A stretch of 9,539 nucleotides of DNA from JBKPHS01 sp046729975 (GTDB lineage Bacteria > Actinomycetota > Thermoleophilia > Solirubrobacterales > Thermoleophilaceae). The DNA is taken from the NCBI GenBank assembly GCA_046729975.1, contig JBKPHS010000076.1:1-9539 (forward strand), given 5' to 3'. The notes under the pieces were generated by a model that was not told the DNA's origin, ran no database searches, and saw only the letters and a program-made list of their open reading frames with translations. This document shows positions 4,825 to 9,539 of this stretch, in pieces; the stretch's first letter is position 1; each line of letters starts with the position of its first letter. Both the position numbers and the translations under genes were made by a program.

Positions 4825-5715
4825 ATGGCCGCCGGGCTCGACGGCGACTTCGAGGGCACCTTCGCCTTCGAGCCGCACTACGTCCAGGCGGGCGATGTGA
4901 GCCTGCATTACGTGGACGAGGGACCACGCGATGCGCCGCCGGTCCTCTTCCTCCACGGCAACCCGACCTGGAGCTACTACTGGCGGGAGCCGATCCGCCG
5001 GCTCAGCGCGTCGGGCCATCGCTGCGTCGCGCTCGACCACATGGGCTTCGGCCGCTCCGACAAGCCGCCAGAGCCGCGCCGGTACACGCTTGCCACGCAC
5101 ATCGAGAATGCCGGAACGCTGATCGACACGCTCGACCTGCGCGCCATGACGCTCGTGGCCCACGACTGGGGCGGCCCGATTGGCCTTGGAGCGATGCTCG
5201 AACGCCGCGACCGGCTGCGCGCGCTAGCCCTGATGAACACCTGGGCCTGGGAGCTGCCGAGCTTCGTGCCGCCCTTCCTGCGGCAGTTCCGGAGCGAGGG
5301 GCTCGGCGAGATCCTCGCGCTCGGCGCCAACCTGTTCGTCGAGTCGATCCCGGGGGCGATGGCGCGGCGCGTGACCGACCCGGTGATGATGGACGCCTAC
5401 AGGGCGCCCTTTCCCGACTACTGGTCGCGCGTCGGGACGCTCGCCTTCCCGCGCGACATCCCGCTCTCCGAGAGCGATCCGAGCTCGCCCGTCATGGGAG
5501 CGATGCAGCAGCGCCTGGGCGAGCTCGACGTGCCCGTGTTGATCGTCTGGGGGATGCGCGACCCGGTCTTCCGGCCGGTGTTCATCGACCAGTGGCGGGA
5601 GCTGTTCCCCGCCGCGCGCGTGGTCGCGCTCGCCGACGCCTCGCACTTCCTCGTGGAGGACCAGCCGGACGAGGTGGCGGAGGCGTTGGAGGAGTTCCTC
5701 GCCGCCGTTCAGTAG
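4825..5715 (+). CDS. Haloalkane dehalogenase-like alpha/beta hydrolase
   Basis: The product is 296 aa, the typical length. The oxyanion/halide region HGNPTWSYYWR (44-54) is the haloalkane-dehalogenase form of the HGxP loop, with N46 available as a halide ligand. It is followed by VALDHMGFGRSDKP (68-81). The nucleophile elbow LVAHDWGGPIGLG (110-122) has Asp (D114), not Ser, and W115 next to it, as in dehalogenases and soluble epoxide hydrolases. A cap domain spans about 140-215. The acid is probably D246 in VLIVWGMRDPVF and the base is H274 in DASHFLVEDQP. The family splits carbon-halogen (or epoxide) bonds by an alkyl-enzyme ester. Sequence cannot decide between halide and another substrate. 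Start: ATG 4825, with GTG 4822 directly before it as an equal alternative. It converges on the aldo/keto reductase gene with a 7-bp overlap of 3' ends. Confidence 0.88.
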   Translation: MAAGLDGDFEGTFAFEPHYVQAGDVSLHYVDEGPRDAPPVLFLHGNPTWSYYWREPIRRLSASGHRCVALDHMGFGRSDKPPEPRRYTLATHIENAGTLIDTLDLRAMTLVAHDWGGPIGLGAMLERRDRLRALALMNTWAWELPSFVPPFLRQFRSEGLGEILALGANLFVESIPGAMARRVTDPVMMDAYRAPFPDYWSRVGTLAFPRDIPLSESDPSSPVMGAMQQRLGELDVPVLIVWGMRDPVFRPVFIDQWRELFPAARVVALADASHFLVEDQPDEVAEALEEFLAAVQ

Positions 5716-6667
5716 ACGGCGACGCCCTCCAGCGCATCGTCGATCGCACCCAGCGCCTCGCCGGACAACTCGACGCCCGAGGCGGCGACGTTCTCATCCA
5801 CCTGCTCGGGCCGCGAGGCCCCGACGATCGCGCTCGACACGCTCTCCTGGCGCAGCACCCACGCGACGGCCAGCTGCGCCATCGTCAGCCCCAGGCCCTC
5901 GGCCACCGGCCGGAGCCGCTGCACAGCCTCGAGCACGCGGTCGTCCATGAGTCGCCGCATGAAGCCCTGCTCCTTCGGGCTGGCGGCCCGCGAGCCCTTT
6001 GGCGGCTCGTCGCCTGGCATGTACTTGCCCGTCAGAATGCCCTGGGCGAGCGGCGACCAGACGAGCTGCCCGATTCCGAGCTGTTCGGAGACCGGGATCA
6101 CGTCCCGCTCGATGGTCCGGACCAGCATCGAGTACTGCGGCTGGTTGGAGACGAGCGGATCGAAGCCGAGGTCCGCCTGGATGCCGCGCGCCTCCTCGAG
6201 CTGTTCCGCCGACCACTCGGACACTGCAACGTAGAGCACCTTGCCCTGGGTCACGAGATCGTCGAGCACGCGCAGGGTCTCCTCCACCGGCGTATCCGAG
6301 TCGGGGCGGTGGCACTGGTAGAGGTCGATGTAGTCCATCCCGAGCCGCCGGAGCGACGCGTGGCACTGCTCCATCACGTGCTTGCGGGAGAGGCCTGAGT
6401 CGTTCGGGCCCTCGCCCATCGGGAAGTAGACCTTCGTGGCCACCACGAGCTCCTCGCGCGGGTAGTCGGCAAGGGTGCGGCCGACCAGTTGCTCCGCCGC
6501 GCCGCGCCGGTAGACGTTCGCCGTGTCGAACAGGTTCACGCCGAGCTCGTAGGCGCGGCGGATGCACGCGATGGCGGCCTCGTCCCCTACGTAGCCGCCG
6601 TAGGTGAGCCAGGATCCGAGGCTGATCTCGGAGACCTTCAGGCCGCTGCGGCCGAGGTGGCGATACC

Positions 6668-6671
<4 letters not shown>
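5709..6671 (-). CDS. Aldo/keto reductase (Kv-beta-like subgroup)
   Basis: The product is 320 aa with a full (beta/alpha)8 AKR layout. The N-terminus MRYRHLGRSGLKVSEISLGS is standard. The catalytic tetrad is visible: D49 and Y54 in NLFDTANVY, K80 in VVATKVYFPMG, H121 in DLYQCHRPD. Later family landmarks are the SEWSAEQLEEA region, SNQPQYSML, WSPLAQGILTGKY and the NADPH-binding AIVGASRPEQVDENV near the C-terminus. YQCHRPD and GKY motifs are typical of the potassium-channel beta-subunit-like AKRs, which reduce aldehydes and ketones with NADPH in the cytosol; the substrate is unknown. The GTG start at 6671 overlaps the stop of the upstream secreted-protein gene by 4 bp (GTGA), which implies translational coupling and a shared mRNA. 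Its 3' end overlaps the convergent hydrolase gene by 7 bp. Confidence 0.93.
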
Positions 6672-8200
<1,529 letters not shown>

Positions 8201-8289
8201 CCGGAGGGACTGGCGCCAGACCGCAAACAATCCGCCCCCGCCATGGTTGCGGTACCCGCTTGCTCACCTGGGGCCGCAGACAGGCTAGC

Positions 8290-8382
8290 TAGATCCGCCC
8301 CGTCGCTTTCGGTGGGGGGCGGCACCGCCAGAAAACGTAGTTGCGGCCTCTCCCACCCGAAGCGACAGGGGGGCTGGATCTA
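8290..8382. repeat. Long imperfect palindrome between the SpoIIE and NHL genes
   Basis: The arms are TAGATCC (8290-8296), CCCC (8298-8301), GTCGCTT (8302-8308) and GGTGGG (8311-8316), against CCCACC (8352-8357), AAGCGAC (8360-8366), GGGG (8368-8371) and GGATCTA (8376-8382). That makes 24 pairs with small bulges, enclosing a 35-nt centre that can itself fold (CCGC/GCGG). The outer arm includes the TAG stop codon of the SpoIIE gene. On the minus strand no T-run follows, so it is not a textbook terminator; it may be a 3'-end barrier, an mRNA leader structure for the NHL gene, or a dispersed palindromic repeat. The rest of the 179-bp gap (8201-8289) shows nothing recognisable. Confidence 0.65.
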
Positions 8383-9539
8383 ACTCAACGCAGGCGGCGC
8401 GACGACCACCTGCTCGAGGCTCTCCGGGCTGACCGGCAGCACGTCCACTCCCGCGCCGGCGGCGCTCACCGTGACCCTCAGCAGCGCGCGGCCGTGCTCG
8501 GCCGCCAGGCGCCGCGCCGACGCGACAGCGGCCTCCGCGTCCGCCTCGTCCACACCGCAGGCGACGAGGAAGCTCTGGCCGGTGTCCGGCAGCTCCGACG
8601 GCTCCACCTCGAGCTCTTCCAGCCGCGTAGCGCTGGCCACCGGCGGAGCGCTCGGCCGCAGCACGCAGGTGGCCATGTCGTCCGGCGTGCGGTCAGCGGC
8701 CTCGCGAACCCGCTCGAGCAGCGCCCGGGCCACATCGTCGGCGGGCAGGCCCTCGACGATCCCCTCGAGCCGCGCCCGGCCGAGCACTGCACCGTCTCGC
8801 ATCCGCGCCTCCGTCAGGCCGTCGGTGTAGAAGCAGGCGAGCGCTCCGCGTGGCAGCGGAACGACGGTCTGGCGCATGCCGGTGGTCGAGGACACGCCGA
8901 GCGGAGGCGACGAGGCAGCCGTCACAGGGTCGTGCGCCCCCGGGCCGAGGACGACCGGCGCCGGGTGCCCCGCGCTCGCGTACGTCAGCGTTCCTGCCTC
9001 AGAGTCGAGCACGGCGAGCACGACGGTCGCGAACTCGCCCACCAGCTCGCTCTCGAGGGTGCGCCCGGCGACCTGGAGGGCGGCCCGGGGCTCGAGGCCG
9101 GCATCCAGGTAGGCGCGCAGCGTGAAGCGCAGCAGCGTCGTGCGGGCGAGGGCCTGCCGCCCGTGGCCTGAGACGTCGCCGACGATCACGGCCATGCGCC
9201 GCGGTCCGAGCTCGAAGGCGTCGTAGAAGTCGCCGCCCGCCGCGGGCCCGTCGGCCGGCCGGTAGGCGACCGAGGCAGCGGCTCCCCCGAGCTCCGCGGG
9301 CACCTCCGGCAGCAACGCCTGCTGCAGAAGGCCGACCTCCTCGAGCAGCTGGCCTCGCTGGCGTTCGAGAACGCGCGCGCGGCGCCTGAGAAGCGCGTAG
9401 CCGCCGCCGAGCAGGAGCACGAGGGCGCCGAGCAGTCCGAGCAGGACCTTGAGCGGGCCCGGCACGACCTCCACGACCTCGCGGATCGCCCCGGTGATGC
9501 CGCTCCGCCCGTCCCCGGCGGGCGCGACCGGCTCCGCCT
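8380..9539 (-). CDS. SpoIIE/PP2C-type serine phosphatase with membrane anchor (5' partial)
   Basis: The frame stays open to the window end (385 residues visible, start outside); a GTG at 9474 sits in the frame but nothing marks it as the start. Order: a short presumably extracytoplasmic tail, one membrane helix (about 28-50, Leu/Gly-rich), a basic stop-transfer RRRAR, a short coiled coil (about 52-75) ending LLQQALLPEVP, then the PPM/SpoIIE domain (about 85-295). Metal and catalytic motifs: GGDFYDAF (D103), VGDVSGHG (D121), ATVVLAVLD, YASAGHPAPV, FYTDGLTEAR (D239) and DDMATCVLR (D286/D287). After it comes a region of about 85 residues with an Ala-rich helix and a strand that I do not recognise. 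SpoIIE/RsbU-type enzymes dephosphorylate anti-anti-sigma factors in partner-switching control of sigma factors; here the partner is not in the window, so the pathway is inferred. Confidence 0.92.
   Translation of the reverse strand, partial: AEPVAPAGDGRSGITGAIREVVEVVPGPLKVLLGLLGALVLLLGGGYALLRRRARVLERQRGQLLEEVGLLQQALLPEVPAELGGAAASVAYRPADGPAAGGDFYDAFELGPRRMAVIVGDVSGHGRQALARTTLLRFTLRAYLDAGLEPRAALQVAGRTLESELVGEFATVVLAVLDSEAGTLTYASAGHPAPVVLGPGAHDPVTAASSPPLGVSSTTGMRQTVVPLPRGALACFYTDGLTEARMRDGAVLGRARLEGIVEGLPADDVARALLERVREAADRTPDDMATCVLRPSAPPVASATRLEELEVEPSELPDTGQSFLVACGVDEADAEAAVASARRLAAEHGRALLRVTVSAAGAGVDVLPVSPESLEQVVVAPPALS

Noticed and set aside
4407..6398. Plus-strand frame of over 600 codons across the IlvG-like, hydrolase and reductase genes
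   Set aside because: Composition-driven shadow frame with Arg/Ala-rich nonsense; all three genes beneath it have clear motifs in other frames.
8201..8289. Possible riboswitch upstream of the NHL gene
   Set aside because: Segments such as GGGTACCGCAACC look suggestive, but I could not fit the core of a cyclic di-GMP, cyclic di-AMP or cobalamin riboswitch.

Overview
The window is high-GC bacterial DNA. It suggests an actinobacterium, most likely of the class Thermoleophilia (the Solirubrobacter/Conexibacter/Gaiella side). The reasons are an actinobacterial initiator tRNA (C1-U72 acceptor end, three G-C pairs under the CAT anticodon), a TPP enzyme very close to mycobacterial IlvG, the short actinobacterial form of Ppx, promoters that appear to make leaderless mRNAs, and secreted or membrane proteins (NHL/thrombospondin-type-3 protein, SpoIIE phosphatase with one TM helix) of the style common in that class. 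The taxonomic call is inference from gene character; no marker gene settles it.

Layout: 1-252 is the C-terminal end of an epoxide-hydrolase-type alpha/beta hydrolase (+). 277-699 is a small SRPBCC protein (-). 700-1179 has no convincing gene. 1180-1253 is tRNA-fMet (-) with its own strong promoter. 1293-1883 (-) is a peroxiredoxin-like protein with one in-frame TGA, and 1918-2844 (+) is ppx, divergent from it across 34 bp. 2887-3112 holds a promoter, a structured untranslated transcript of about 190 nt and an intrinsic terminator. 3129-4781 (-) is an IlvG-like TPP enzyme, divergent from a haloalkane-dehalogenase-like hydrolase at 4825-5715 (+). 5709-6671 (-) is an aldo/keto reductase overlapping by 4 bp the secreted beta-propeller gene 6668-8200 (-). 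A long imperfect palindrome fills 8290-8382. 8380-9539 (-) is a SpoIIE/PP2C-type phosphatase cut by the window end.

The most interesting object is the gene at 1293-1883. Read conventionally it would be two broken pieces, but the frame is continuous through a single TGA that sits exactly where relatives of this thioredoxin-fold family have the first cysteine of CxxC. Starting 17 nt after the TGA there is an 8-bp hairpin with an AGTT tetraloop carrying a G among its first two bases, at the distance expected for a bacterial SECIS. I read it as a selenoprotein (UxxC; SelL/peroxiredoxin-like 2 type). No selA, selB, selC or selD is visible in this window, so the decoding machinery must be elsewhere if the call is right. 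The second interesting object is the unassigned non-coding RNA at about 2923-3112.

The rest looks like a mixed housekeeping and accessory neighbourhood (polyphosphate or (p)ppGpp metabolism, redox enzymes, hydrolases, a signalling phosphatase) with no sign of phage, transposase or CRISPR.
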